Part shown: positions 1 through 8,886 of the stretch, piece after piece
Numbering within the stretch: the first letter of the stretch is position 1
Layout of the letters: the number at the start of each line of letters is the position of its first letter
Origin: Vibrio ziniensis
Lineage (GTDB): Bacteria; Pseudomonadota; Gammaproteobacteria; Enterobacterales; Vibrionaceae
Direction: 5' to 3'
Assembly (NCBI RefSeq): GCF_011064285.1
Contig: NZ_CP049331.1
Span: 620,001-684,000 of the forward strand
Length of the DNA: 64,000 bases
Notes under the pieces: model-generated
The model's database searches: none
Seen by the model: only the letters and a program-made list of their open reading frames with translations
Told to the model about the DNA's origin: nothing
Translations under genes and position numbers: made by a program

Positions 1-2
1 AA

Positions 3-842
3 AGTCAGTCTTTAATTGATGAGCAAAGTCGTTCTCTTTTAAATGAGCACTATATTCGCAGTCTGTCACCCATCGATCAAAAATTGGTGAGTTTTTCGGC
101 TTTTTCTAATATGAAAAAGAGCTTAGAGCTCGCTGGGATTAGTACATCATTAACTCAAGTTGTGGCGCTGACTTCACTGAGTCAGATTGTCTTATTTATC
201 GCTTCATTTATGTTGGGTGCAAGGTTCTATATCGCCTTTTTATTCAGCTTCTTTGTGTGGCTAGTTTTGTATTTCATTATTTCTAGCAAAATGTCAAAGC
301 GGCTAAATAAGTTTGAAGAGCTTTTTCCTGATGCACTTGATGTTATGAAGCGGATGTTGTCTGCAGGGCATCCTATTACTTACGCTTTTAGTGAGGTAGG
401 AAAAGAGTTACCTGATCCCCTTGGTTGTGAATTTAAAAATACCTTCAACTTACTAAACTATGGCTACGATATTCGTTTAGCTATGATGCAGATGGTTGAG
501 CGCAATCCAACGGTTTCAATGTTTGCGTTTTCAAGTGCTGTATTGTTGCAAAAAGAGACGGGGGGGGATCTTTCTGAAAACTTGGACAAAGTATCGAAAG
601 TATTACGTGCCCGCTTTAAACTGCAGCGAAAAATTAAAACCTTGTCGGCTGAAAGTAAGCTATCGGCTTGGATTCTTGTGCTAGCACCGTTTGCCATCTT
701 TGTGATGCTTAGTTTTATTAGCCCTGGCTATCTTGATCCTTTATATACGGACCCAAGAGGAACAAAGTTAGTAATGATAGGTGGTGTCGGTCTGTTTATA
801 GGTGCTATGTGGATCCGAAAGATCATTAACTTTGAGGTTTAA
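3..842 (+). CDS. tadB: TadB, Flp/Tad pilus inner-membrane platform protein (5' partial)
   Basis: The frame is open from the window edge and about 279 residues are visible, so the true start lies upstream. Hydrophobic segments near the start of the visible part (VLFIASFMLG, FLFSFFVWLVLYFI) precede a type II secretion system F-type domain (around FPDALDVMKRMLSAGHPITYAF, shown here only as a landmark region), and two more membrane segments close the protein. TadB and TadC form the inner-membrane platform on which the TadA ATPase assembles Flp pilin. It is followed 2 nt later by tadC and then tadD, so this is the distal part of a tad operon that begins outside the window. The family call is firm; the N-terminus cannot be judged. 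Confidence 0.9.
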   Translation, partial: SQSLIDEQSRSLLNEHYIRSLSPIDQKLVSFSAFSNMKKSLELAGISTSLTQVVALTSLSQIVLFIASFMLGARFYIAFLFSFFVWLVLYFIISSKMSKRLNKFEELFPDALDVMKRMLSAGHPITYAFSEVGKELPDPLGCEFKNTFNLLNYGYDIRLAMMQMVERNPTVSMFAFSSAVLLQKETGGDLSENLDKVSKVLRARFKLQRKIKTLSAESKLSAWILVLAPFAIFVMLSFISPGYLDPLYTDPRGTKLVMIGGVGLFIGAMWIRKIINFEV

Positions 843-844
843 TC

Positions 845-1792
845 ATGGATTCGATTTTAGCTTACTTTGACAACTTTCAACTGACACAAGAAAACCTAGT
901 TTTAATCATGGTTATGTTTTCGAGTGTCTTGATTGTTATTACGATTTTTTTGGTCGTAACAGGCAGCAAGTCAGTGGTACGCACTCGTTTACAAAGTTAT
1001 AAAGCAGAGAATTCTGTCGATCATCCAAGAAGAGCGACGAAAATTGATAACGCTTTGGAATCATTGACCCCAATATTTGCCTCAGGTAATTCCAAAGAAA
1101 AAGAAACCATACGTCATCAACTTATGCATGCGGGTTTTCATAATGAAACAGCGCTGACCTTTTTTTATGTATTAAAAGCTTTATCAACACTGTTTGGGTT
1201 ATTCGGTGCACTGCTTTATTACATGTTTGCTGAAAGTAATACCAACCCACTAATGATCATTTTGTTTGGTGTTGGCGTAGGTTTATTTATTCCCAATATT
1301 TTGTTAGACCGCTTAGTTAAAAAAAGAAAATCGCGTATTAAAGGTGGCGTACCAGACATGCTGGATCTGTTGGTTGTGTGTACGGAATCAGGGCTTGGTT
1401 TAAATGCTGCGTTAATGCGCGTATCGAAAGAGATCGGTATGTCTCACCCTGATTTGGCCGATGAATTAGATACTGTGTGCTTAAAAATTAAAGCGGGTTA
1501 TGACATGTCTGAAGCTTTTCAGGGATTTGTCGAAAGAACGGGAGTTAATGAGCTTGCTGGTTTGATCAGTATGCTTTCGCATGCCGCTCGTATCGGCGGC
1601 AGTTTGTCGCAAACGCTAAGGGATTACACTGAAGATTTTCGAGATAAGCGTACTCAAGAAGTAGAAGAGATTGCTGCCAAAATACCGACAAAGATGATAT
1701 TTCCACTCTTGGTATGCATATGGCCGTGCTTTTTTATTGTCGTAATTGGGCCCGCTTTGATTAATTTGATGGATGTCTTTAGCAAACTGTAA
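845..1792 (+). CDS. tadC: TadC, Flp/Tad pilus inner-membrane platform protein
   Basis: A 315-residue protein starting 2 nt after the tadB stop. It has an N-terminal membrane segment (about residues 18-40), two adjacent segments around 105-155, a T2SS-F cytoplasmic domain with the typical VPDMLDLLVVCTESGLGLNAA stretch beginning near residue 175, and a C-terminal membrane segment (MIFPLLVCIWPCFFIVVIGP). Length and topology suit TadC, the second platform subunit of tight-adherence pili. The close spacing implies translational coupling with tadB. The alternative, a generic GspF protein of a type II secretion system, is unlikely because TadB and TadC occur side by side and a TadD lipoprotein follows. 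Confidence 0.9.
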   Translation: MDSILAYFDNFQLTQENLVLIMVMFSSVLIVITIFLVVTGSKSVVRTRLQSYKAENSVDHPRRATKIDNALESLTPIFASGNSKEKETIRHQLMHAGFHNETALTFFYVLKALSTLFGLFGALLYYMFAESNTNPLMIILFGVGVGLFIPNILLDRLVKKRKSRIKGGVPDMLDLLVVCTESGLGLNAALMRVSKEIGMSHPDLADELDTVCLKIKAGYDMSEAFQGFVERTGVNELAGLISMLSHAARIGGSLSQTLRDYTEDFRDKRTQEVEEIAAKIPTKMIFPLLVCIWPCFFIVVIGPALINLMDVFSKL

Positions 1793-1808
1793 AAGAGGAA
1801 AATTAACG

Positions 1809-2831
1809 ATGAGAAAACATGAGTATGTCACTCTTTTATTGATCGCTATGTTAACTGCGTGTGCCAGCGAGCCGGAGAATCAGGCAAAATCGTTTGATAG
1901 TGAACTCTATGACGGGCGTCCAGTAGAAACGTTTAACGCTGATGCTGCGCCTCTTACGGAAGTTGAAGCCATAAAACGTGGTGATTATGCGCTAAGACAA
2001 AATAACTCGGATTTAGCTTTATACGAATATATTCGTTCACTGGAGTTCCCTAATTCTAAATATAGCGATAAGACGCTTTACACCATTGGTCGAATTCATC
2101 AATCAAGAGGCAATTTTCAACTTGCTGAGCGTGCCTACTTACTGGCGTTAGAGAATAATCCGGATAATGTTAAGGTTCTTGAGCAACTGGGTTCGAATTA
2201 TAGTAAACAGAGGAAAGTTGATGAGGGCAGGAGCTACTTTCTTCGAGCGATTAATGCTGATCAAGTACGCCTAAGCTCTAGAAAAAGTTTAAATGATGAT
2301 TCGTCAGTGACGGATATCGACGCTTTGAGTAGTGATAATTCATCACCAGCATTGGCTTATATAGGACTAGGTGTTTTAGATGACGTAAAAGCACAGCATG
2401 ACACGGCTCAAGCCTTGTATGCGCAAGCGTTGAAAATCGATCCCAAGTCATTTAAAGCGCTAATGAACATGGGGTATTCATATTACATGAGCGGTAATTA
2501 CGGTGACGCTTCGCGATTCACTTTAGCTGCGTTAGAGCAAGATCCGAATAATGACAAAGCGCTAAATAATTTGGCGTTAATTCATTTAGCTAAAGGAGAA
2601 GCTCAGCGCGCACTTAATGTGTTTATGCGCAGAATGGATCCACCAGAAGCTCTAAATAATGTCGGGTATTTTCTAATGCTTCAAGGTAAGCCGGAAGAAG
2701 CCATACCATATTTGCAGCAAGCTATTGATAAAAAACCGTCTTACTACAAACTTGCTAATGAAAACCTAGAGAGAGCGCTAGCAGAAGTTCGCGCGAAAGC
2801 GCCTTTGGATCAAGAGACTTCCTCTCAGTGA
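1809..2831 (+). CDS. tadD: TadD-like TPR lipoprotein of the Flp pilus locus
   Basis: A 340-residue lipoprotein. The chosen ATG at 1809 follows an AGAGGAAA ribosome-binding site and gives a clean signal peptide ending in the lipobox LTAC (Cys about residue 18); a longer in-frame start at 1773 would lie inside tadC and spoil the signal. The rest is tetratricopeptide repeats, for example ALAYIGLGVLDDVKAQHDTA and KALMNMGYSYYMSGNYGDA. TadD proteins are outer-membrane-associated TPR lipoproteins thought to help secretin or pilus assembly. A low-complexity Ser/Asp stretch (about 165-180) interrupts the repeats. It is the last tad gene seen here; its 3' end overlaps the convergent HD-GYP gene by 7 nt. 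Confidence 0.85.
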   Translation: MRKHEYVTLLLIAMLTACASEPENQAKSFDSELYDGRPVETFNADAAPLTEVEAIKRGDYALRQNNSDLALYEYIRSLEFPNSKYSDKTLYTIGRIHQSRGNFQLAERAYLLALENNPDNVKVLEQLGSNYSKQRKVDEGRSYFLRAINADQVRLSSRKSLNDDSSVTDIDALSSDNSSPALAYIGLGVLDDVKAQHDTAQALYAQALKIDPKSFKALMNMGYSYYMSGNYGDASRFTLAALEQDPNNDKALNNLALIHLAKGEAQRALNVFMRRMDPPEALNNVGYFLMLQGKPEEAIPYLQQAIDKKPSYYKLANENLERALAEVRAKAPLDQETSSQ

Positions 2832-3979
2832 TGTTCAGGCCTATCCTTAGGATCTGGTTCGGGATAGGCTTCAATCACTCTCTTCAAGTACTCTTGGTGA
2901 TATCTAAGCCCGTTGACACAGTGCTTGTCGAGTTTGCCGTTAGCGACCATCTTTTCCAATTCCAGCAAGGCGAAAGGAACTGACCAAGCTTGCTTATATG
3001 GCCGATGACTGGTTAATGCATCGAATACATTCGCAACCGTAATGATGCGTGCAGATATTGGAATGTCTTCTTGAGTTAAGCCGTAAGGATAGCCGCTGCC
3101 ATCGAGAAACTCGTGGTGATAAGCGACGATTTCTTTTAACACGGAGACGCAAGGATGATCAGGAGAACCTATCTCTTCAATTATTTGATTGATCATCTCA
3201 ACGCCTTTTTCCACATGATCTTTCAACTGATCGCGCTCTTCATTGCCTAGTGAGCTGGATTTAGTTAATAAACTCGCAGGAACAGATAACTTGCCTATGT
3301 CGTGGCATTTAGAAAACAGAGCGATATTTTCGATAATTTCGTCATCCAGCTCATAAACATGAGCAACTTCAAGCGCGATAACTTTCGCGTAGCGACTAAT
3401 TCTCTCTTTGTGCTCTGAAGACTCTTGCCAATGCTCTCTTGATTGGGAGTGAACTAGGCTAGCTGAGTCAATTAATGAATGAACTAAGTCATATTCCGAA
3501 GTCACAATAAAACGAATGATATCTAAGAATGGTTTGAGCGATTCAGTAATGGATTCATTAAACAAATGTTGTTTACATGAGTTTAAGAAAATAAAACCGA
3601 TAAACCTTTTATTTTGAAAAACAGGAACCGCGAGAGATGAGTGATAGCCTTGCTCTATTAGCCATTTGGTGTGTGGATATTTGGCATTTAGTTGATTAGG
3701 AATATCACCTAAATAACGACATTCACCAGTTTCGGAGCAAATTTTTAGCGTAGGCAATTCTGATAGAGGGAACTCGTAATGCATAAGTTCAAAACCATGA
3801 AAGGTACTGTCAGCATAGGTTTTTAGATGATCATTTTCATCGTCATAAAGTGCGAATGAAATACGGTCAATTTCTGGAGCGGCAACACGCAAGCGTTGAT
3901 GAATATCAGCAAGCTGATTATTCAGCGTTCCTGTTGAAGCGAAATAGCTGTGATTGCTATTTTTGCTGTGCGTGTCCAT
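2825..3979 (-). CDS. GAF-HD-GYP domain protein, probable c-di-GMP phosphodiesterase
   Basis: A 384-residue protein. The ATG at 3979 has a GGGGGATAAA ribosome-binding site just upstream; a TTG four codons earlier is less likely. The N-terminal half (about 20-170) resembles a GAF sensor domain, and the C-terminal half is an HD-GYP domain with the metal-binding HDIGK (about residue 228) and the HHE...GSGYP signature (about 290), both intact. HD-GYP enzymes hydrolyse c-di-GMP to pGpG or GMP. There is no signal peptide or membrane segment, so it is cytosolic. It is convergent with the tad genes, overlapping tadD by 7 nt, and could link c-di-GMP to Tad pili, but that link is inference. Catalytic activity is likely; the GAF ligand is unknown. 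Confidence 0.88.
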   Translation of the reverse strand: MDTHSKNSNHSYFASTGTLNNQLADIHQRLRVAAPEIDRISFALYDDENDHLKTYADSTFHGFELMHYEFPLSELPTLKICSETGECRYLGDIPNQLNAKYPHTKWLIEQGYHSSLAVPVFQNKRFIGFIFLNSCKQHLFNESITESLKPFLDIIRFIVTSEYDLVHSLIDSASLVHSQSREHWQESSEHKERISRYAKVIALEVAHVYELDDEIIENIALFSKCHDIGKLSVPASLLTKSSSLGNEERDQLKDHVEKGVEMINQIIEEIGSPDHPCVSVLKEIVAYHHEFLDGSGYPYGLTQEDIPISARIITVANVFDALTSHRPYKQAWSVPFALLELEKMVANGKLDKHCVNGLRYHQEYLKRVIEAYPEPDPKDRPEHH

Positions 3980-4131
3980 TTTATCCCCCAACTTTATCTC
4001 TCAATAGCAACTAGATTTATTCGCTCATAGTTACTTAATAAGTTTAGTTGAGGTTGTCATTTGCTGTTCAATTTATGTTCAATAAAAGTGCTTAAAAATA
4101 TTAGCGTGAAATCGTTTACCACCTGTAGTTT

Positions 4132-4190
4132 CGGGGCTTTCTAGGCACTCCTTCAGTTACTGATAGACATTTGCTGTCTAAACTGCCCCG
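4132..4190 (+). other. Nested inverted repeat in the gal upstream region
   Basis: CGGGGC at 4132-4137 is complementary to GCCCCG at 4185-4190, and inside lies a perfect 5-bp hairpin AGACA-TTTGC-TGTCT (4165-4179). The 337-base gap between the HD-GYP gene and galE holds this structure and the GalR operator just downstream. It could be part of an untranslated RNA, a weak terminator or chance; no U-tract follows. Confidence 0.3.
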
Positions 4191-4216
4191 TTGTTTATGA
4201 CAATTTAGTGTAATTG

Positions 4217-4232
4217 GTGTAAACGTTTTCAC
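4217..4232. promoter_or_regulatory. GalR/GalS-type operator upstream of galE
   Basis: GTGTAAACGTTTTCAC fits the 16-bp GalR/GalS operator consensus GTGKAANCGNTTNCAC at every defined position. It lies 85 bp upstream of the galE GTG start. A GalR-like repressor is encoded immediately after the gal operon, so control by it is the obvious reading. Confidence 0.75.
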
Positions 4233-4316
4233 ATTGCCGTAATGATCACAGAATACGGTCGATATACCCTGATACACTCTTGCGCATTAAACGAGATGTT
4301 GTTTGAGGTAAGTGAA

Positions 4317-5327
4317 GTGAAAGTATTGGTCACTGGCGGTATGGGATACATAGGTAGCCATACTTGTGTGCAAATGATTGAGGCGGGAATAGAACCCATC
4401 ATTATCGATAACTTGTGTAATGCCAAAGAAATGGTATTAGACCGAATTGAGATGATTTCAGGCGTTGCACCGGCTTTCTATCATGGTGATATTCGTGATG
4501 AATCTGTACTTGACTCTATTTTTACAGAGCACGATATCAAAGCTGTGATTCATTTTGCTGGTTTAAAAGCTGTGGGTGAATCGGTGGCTAAGCCACTGGA
4601 ATACTACGATAACAACGTCAATGGTTCTTTGGTTCTGGCTCGCTCAATGCGCAAGGCTGGAGTGAAAAATATTATTTTCAGCTCATCCGCGACAGTGTAT
4701 GGCGACCCTGCATCTGTACCAATTACTGAATCATTCCCGACTGGCGCAACGACCAACCCATATGGTCGCAGTAAATATATGGTGGAAGAGTGTTTATCGG
4801 ACCTTTTTACCTCGGATCCAAGTTGGAGTATTACCTTGCTACGCTATTTTAACCCTGTCGGTGCACACCCGACTGGATTGATGGGGGAAGATCCACAAGG
4901 TATCCCTAACAACCTGATGCCGTATATTGCACAAGTTGCAGTTGGGCGCAGAGAAAAGCTTTCTGTGTATGGTAATGACTACCCAACTCCTGATGGTACG
5001 GGTGTTCGTGACTATATTCATGTGATGGACTTAGCTGATGGTCACTTAGCGGCATTAACACATGTTGGCCTAAAGAGTGGATTGCACATCTACAATTTAG
5101 GTACTGGCAAAGGCTCTAGTGTACTCGACATGGTTGAGGCATTTAGTCAAGCATGCGGTAAAGGGGTTGCTTATGAGATCTGTCCTCGCCGTGCTGGCGA
5201 TATTGCTGAATGTTGGGCTAATACTGAAAAGGCTGAGCGTGAACTTGGTTGGAAAGCGACTCGCAGCGTAAAAGAAATGACAGAAGATACTTGGCGTTGG
5301 CAGGTTGCTAACCCGCAAGGCTATTAG
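4317..5327 (+). CDS. galE: UDP-glucose 4-epimerase GalE
   Basis: A 336-residue protein (E. coli GalE has 338). The GTG at 4317 is chosen because it gives the canonical N-terminus VKVLVTGGMGYIGSH with the Rossmann GxxGxxG motif and a GAGGT ribosome-binding site; the longer reading frame upstream adds 25 non-family residues. SDR-type catalytic residues are visible: Ser in FSSSATVYG and the YxxxK of NPYGRSKYMVEE. It interconverts UDP-galactose and UDP-glucose in the cytosol (Leloir pathway). It is the first gene of galETKM, with galT 23 nt downstream, under the GalR-type operator at 4217. Confidence 0.97.
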   Translation: MKVLVTGGMGYIGSHTCVQMIEAGIEPIIIDNLCNAKEMVLDRIEMISGVAPAFYHGDIRDESVLDSIFTEHDIKAVIHFAGLKAVGESVAKPLEYYDNNVNGSLVLARSMRKAGVKNIIFSSSATVYGDPASVPITESFPTGATTNPYGRSKYMVEECLSDLFTSDPSWSITLLRYFNPVGAHPTGLMGEDPQGIPNNLMPYIAQVAVGRREKLSVYGNDYPTPDGTGVRDYIHVMDLADGHLAALTHVGLKSGLHIYNLGTGKGSSVLDMVEAFSQACGKGVAYEICPRRAGDIAECWANTEKAERELGWKATRSVKEMTEDTWRWQVANPQGY

Positions 5328-5350
5328 TTTTTAGAGAAGAATGAACTGCT

Positions 5351-6403
5351 ATGTCGAATACTGAATTTAACCCTGTAGATCATCCACATCGTCGCTATAA
5401 CCCGTTAACAGGGCAGTGGGTATTGGTTTCTCCTCACCGAGCTAAACGTCCGTGGAGTGGGCAAGATGAGAAGCCATCGGTTGCGGATCTACCGTCTTAT
5501 GACGCTAAATGCTTTTTGTGTCCAACTAACGAACGTATTTCTGGAGATAAAAACCCAGACTATAAAGGCACTTACGTATTTAATAACGATTTTGCTGCGC
5601 TAATGCCTGATTCTCCTGATGCACCTGAAAATGCACATCCGCTATTCAAGGTGCAGGGTGTTCGCGGTTTAAGTCGTGTTATTTGCTTTTCACCAGATCA
5701 CAGTAAGACTTTGCCTGAGCTGGCTCCGCAAGCGATACGCGGCGTGATTGATACATGGAATGATCAGATTGAAGAGCTCGGTAAAGACTATCTTTGGGTT
5801 CAAGCTTTTGAAAACAAAGGTGAAACTATGGGGTGTTCTCAACCGCATCCACACGGCCAGATTTGGGCAAATAGCTTTTTACCTAATGAAATAGAACGTA
5901 AAGACAATAACTTACGCGCTTATTATCAAGAAAATGGTTCAAATCTGTTGGTGGATTATGTGCAAGCAGAACTGAAAGATGGTTCAAGAATTGTCGTTGA
6001 AACGGAACATTGGGTCGCCGTGGTTCCTTACTGGGCAGCTTGGCCATTTGAAACCATGCTGTTACCTAAAATGCACATCCGTCGCATCAGCGAGCTGAGC
6101 GATGAAATGCGTGATGATCTCTCGATTGCGATTAAGAAGTTAACCAGTCGTTATGACAACCTGTTCCAGTGTTCATTCCCATACTCTATGGGGTGGCATT
6201 ATGCGCCGTTTTTTATTGATGGTCAGAGCATAGAGCATTGGCAACTGCATGCACTGTTTTATCCGCCATTGCTGCGTAGCGCGAGTATTCGCAAGTTTAT
6301 GGTTGGCTATGAAATGCTGGCTGAAACACAGCGAGATCTCACCGCTGAACAAGCCGCAGAGCGACTACGCTCGTTATCAGACGTACATTATAAAGAACAA
6401 TAA
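5351..6403 (+). CDS. galT: Galactose-1-phosphate uridylyltransferase GalT
   Basis: A 350-residue GalT with the histidine-triad-like active site HPHGQIW (about residues 165-170), whose central His carries the UMP intermediate, and the zinc-site motif [16 protein letters not shown] near residue 55. It transfers UMP from UDP-glucose to galactose-1-phosphate. Its length matches the E. coli enzyme (348). It is the second gene of the gal operon; galK begins 13 nt after the stop. Nothing odd is seen. Confidence 0.97.
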   Translation: MSNTEFNPVDHPHRRYNPLTGQWVLVSPHRAKRPWSGQDEKPSVADLPSYDAKCFLCPTNERISGDKNPDYKGTYVFNNDFAALMPDSPDAPENAHPLFKVQGVRGLSRVICFSPDHSKTLPELAPQAIRGVIDTWNDQIEELGKDYLWVQAFENKGETMGCSQPHPHGQIWANSFLPNEIERKDNNLRAYYQENGSNLLVDYVQAELKDGSRIVVETEHWVAVVPYWAAWPFETMLLPKMHIRRISELSDEMRDDLSIAIKKLTSRYDNLFQCSFPYSMGWHYAPFFIDGQSIEHWQLHALFYPPLLRSASIRKFMVGYEMLAETQRDLTAEQAAERLRSLSDVHYKEQ

Positions 6404-6416
6404 GTGGAACAAAATT

Positions 6417-7568
6417 ATGAGCTTAATTACAAGTGTTGAATCTGCATTTCAAGCAGTACTGGGTTATAAGGCAAGCCACCTAATTCAGGCGCCAGGTCGT
6501 GTAAACCTAATTGGTGAACATACCGATTATAACGATGGTTTCGTTTTGCCTTGTGCCATTAACTATCAAACCGTAGTTGCCGCTTCTCCTCGTTCTGATT
6601 CCAAGGTAAAAGTTGTTGCTGTGGATTATGGCAATGCTACGGACGAGTTCGATTTAACTCAGCCGATTGAGTTTGTTGAAAACAAAATGTGGGCGAACTA
6701 CATTCGCGGCGTAGTGAAATACTTGATGGAACGCGGCTACTCTTTTAACGGTGCGGATATCGCAGTGAGCGGTAACGTGCCTCAAGGCGCGGGTTTAAGT
6801 TCATCTGCGGCTCTAGAAGTGGTTATTGGTCAAACATTTAAAGAGCTTTACAACTTACCTATTAGCCAAGCGGAAATCGCCTTAAATGGTCAACAAGCTG
6901 AAAACCAGTTTGTCGGTTGTAACTGCGGCATTATGGATCAACTGATCTCTGCTGAAGGGCAAGCGAACTCTGCGCTTCTTATCGACTGTCGCAGCCTAGA
7001 AACCAAAGCGGTTTCAATGCCAGAAGATATGTCTGTTGTCATCATCAACTCAAACAAGCAACGCGGCTTAGTCGACAGTGAATACAACACTCGCCGCCAA
7101 CAATGCGAAGAAGCGGCACAAATCTTTGGTGTGAAAGCCCTTCGTGATGTTTCTCTTGAAATGTTTAACGACAAAGTGGAACAACTGGATCCTGTTGTCG
7201 CTAAACGTGCTCGTCACGTAATCACAGAAAATGAACGTACTTTGCAAGCTGCTGACGCGTTAAGCGCAGGGGATTTGAAACGTATGGCGGAGTTGATGGA
7301 GCAATCTCATGCATCTATGCGTGACGATTTTGAAATCACAGTGAAAGAAATCGATGCCTTAGTAGACATCGTGAAAGATGTGATTGGTGAGCAGGGCGGT
7401 GTTCGTATGACGGGCGGCGGCTTTGGTGGCTGTATTGTCGCTTTAGTTCCGCCATCATTGGTTGATGATGTGGAAAAAGCGGTTGAAACCCTTTACCCAC
7501 AACAAAGTGGTCTTACTGCAACTTTCTACGTGTGTCAGGCAAAAGCTGGTGCTGGTTTGATTCAATAA
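6417..7568 (+). CDS. galK: Galactokinase GalK
   Basis: A 383-residue GHMP kinase (E. coli 382). The start at 6417 ([11 protein letters not shown]) is preferred over an upstream in-frame start inside galT because it gives the family length and N-terminus. The galactokinase signature [19 protein letters not shown], the GHMP ATP loop [15 protein letters not shown] and the C-terminal glycine-rich [10 protein letters not shown] are all present. It phosphorylates galactose at C1 with ATP. Third gene of galETKM. Confidence 0.97.
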   Translation: MSLITSVESAFQAVLGYKASHLIQAPGRVNLIGEHTDYNDGFVLPCAINYQTVVAASPRSDSKVKVVAVDYGNATDEFDLTQPIEFVENKMWANYIRGVVKYLMERGYSFNGADIAVSGNVPQGAGLSSSAALEVVIGQTFKELYNLPISQAEIALNGQQAENQFVGCNCGIMDQLISAEGQANSALLIDCRSLETKAVSMPEDMSVVIINSNKQRGLVDSEYNTRRQQCEEAAQIFGVKALRDVSLEMFNDKVEQLDPVVAKRARHVITENERTLQAADALSAGDLKRMAELMEQSHASMRDDFEITVKEIDALVDIVKDVIGEQGGVRMTGGGFGGCIVALVPPSLVDDVEKAVETLYPQQSGLTATFYVCQAKAGAGLIQ

Positions 7569-7579
7569 GGGCTCTATTG

Positions 7580-8662
7580 ATGATGAATTCTTTATTTGAA
7601 ACCATGCCACAGTCACCGGCTTACGATGGTCAATCTGCGAAGTTAGTAGAGCTAAGCAACGCTGCCGGTATGCAAGTGGTGTTTATGGATATCGGCGCAA
7701 CATGGTTAAGTTGTGTTGTTCCTGTTGCAGGCGAAATGCGCGAAGTTTTGCTTGGTTTAAGCACTATGGAAGATTTCAAGCAACACGGCAGCTATCTCGG
7801 TGTGACTGTTGGTCGTTATGCAAACCGTATCGCTAATTCGCAATACTCATGGCAAGGCGAAACCTACCATTTAAATGGTAATCAAGGTACGCATTGTTTG
7901 CATGGTGGTAAAGATGGCTGGAGCCATCGCCGCTGGGATATCGTGGCTCAAAGCAAACAGAAAGTAGAATTCTCTATCTTTTCTGCTGATGGTGACCAAG
8001 GATTTCCGGGTAACGCGACTGCATCGGTGACTTATGAGTTAACAGACGATAATCAGGTCGTGATTAGCTACAAAGCGTCGACAGATAAAGCGACTCCGTT
8101 GAACATGACTAACCATGCCTATTTCAATTTGCTCGGTGCAGAATCTGGCGCAGATATTCTCGACCATAAACTGCAAGTTAATGCTGACTACTATCTGCCA
8201 ACCACATCTGAAGGTATCCCTTTGGGAGAGCTGGCGAGTGTTGAAAACACCAGTTTTGATTTCCGTACAGCTAAGACAGTTAGAGAAGAGTTGTTGGCTG
8301 ATGAACAGCAGAAAAATTGTAAAGGTTATGATCATAGCTTTTTACTTGATGACCGCTATTTGCTCGATAACAGCAGAAAAACAGGTCAAAGCGTTGCTGC
8401 GGTTGAAGCACCTGATGCTTCCCTTTCTATGCAAGTTTTTACCGATAAACCCGCGATTCAGTTTTATGGTGGTAACTTCCTAGAAGGTACACCTAACAGA
8501 AAAGGCTCTACATACAAACAGTATCAAGGTCTTGCTCTGGAAACTCAGTTTTTGCCTGATTCACCGAATCATGCAGATTGGCCGCAGGAGAGTTGCATGA
8601 CTCTTCCCGGCGAAGAATACGCTTTTACCACTGTGTATAAGTTCAACGTTTTGGCGAGCTAA
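7580..8662 (+). CDS. galM: Galactose mutarotase (aldose 1-epimerase) GalM
   Basis: A 360-residue aldose 1-epimerase. The two catalytic His are in GTHCLHGGKDGW (about residue 110) and NMTNHAYFNL (about 180); the catalytic Glu lies in GLALETQFLPDSPNH near the C-terminus. It interconverts alpha- and beta-galactose so that GalK receives the alpha anomer. The ATG at 7580 lies 11 nt after galK, so it belongs to the operon. A rho-independent terminator follows at 8733. Confidence 0.95.
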   Translation: MMNSLFETMPQSPAYDGQSAKLVELSNAAGMQVVFMDIGATWLSCVVPVAGEMREVLLGLSTMEDFKQHGSYLGVTVGRYANRIANSQYSWQGETYHLNGNQGTHCLHGGKDGWSHRRWDIVAQSKQKVEFSIFSADGDQGFPGNATASVTYELTDDNQVVISYKASTDKATPLNMTNHAYFNLLGAESGADILDHKLQVNADYYLPTTSEGIPLGELASVENTSFDFRTAKTVREELLADEQQKNCKGYDHSFLLDDRYLLDNSRKTGQSVAAVEAPDASLSMQVFTDKPAIQFYGGNFLEGTPNRKGSTYKQYQGLALETQFLPDSPNHADWPQESCMTLPGEEYAFTTVYKFNVLAS

Positions 8663-8732
8663 CCCGTAGGGTGCATAGTGAACTTAAGGGCTGGGGGGAT
8701 AAGGTTTACAGTTCTTAGGAGAAAGCGAGTTT

Positions 8733-8765
8733 GCCCTCACTTATGAAGGAGTGGGGGCTTTTTTT
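8733..8765 (+). terminator. Rho-independent terminator of the gal operon
   Basis: GCCCTCACT (8733-8741) pairs with AGTGGGGGC (8750-8758), one G-U wobble, 8-nt loop, followed by a run of seven T. Confidence 0.88.
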
Positions 8766-8792
8766 ATTTATACTCTGCCTATTGTAAGCCGC

Positions 8793-8886
8793 ACCGTTGT
8801 TAGCTGCGTTCACTCACCCCAATCACATAGTTTACCTATGCTCATGGCGATTCACTTACTTGCCGCCTAGCTGCAACTTTAAATTA
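8793..8886. repeat. ERIC element (copy 1)
   Basis: The stretch matches my memory of the enterobacterial repetitive intergenic consensus: GTTAGCTGCGTTCACTCACC, then CCAATCACATAG facing CTATGCTCATGGCGATTCAC, then TTGCCGCCTAGCTGCAACTT. ERIC elements are palindromic, non-coding and also occur in Vibrio. This copy reaches the stop codon of the galR-like gene and may supply it. A second copy is at 10639. Confidence 0.8.

Noticed and set aside
6249..6416. Upstream extension of galK inside galT
   Set aside because: The extra 56 residues are the out-of-frame translation of galT; the start at 6417 gives the normal length.
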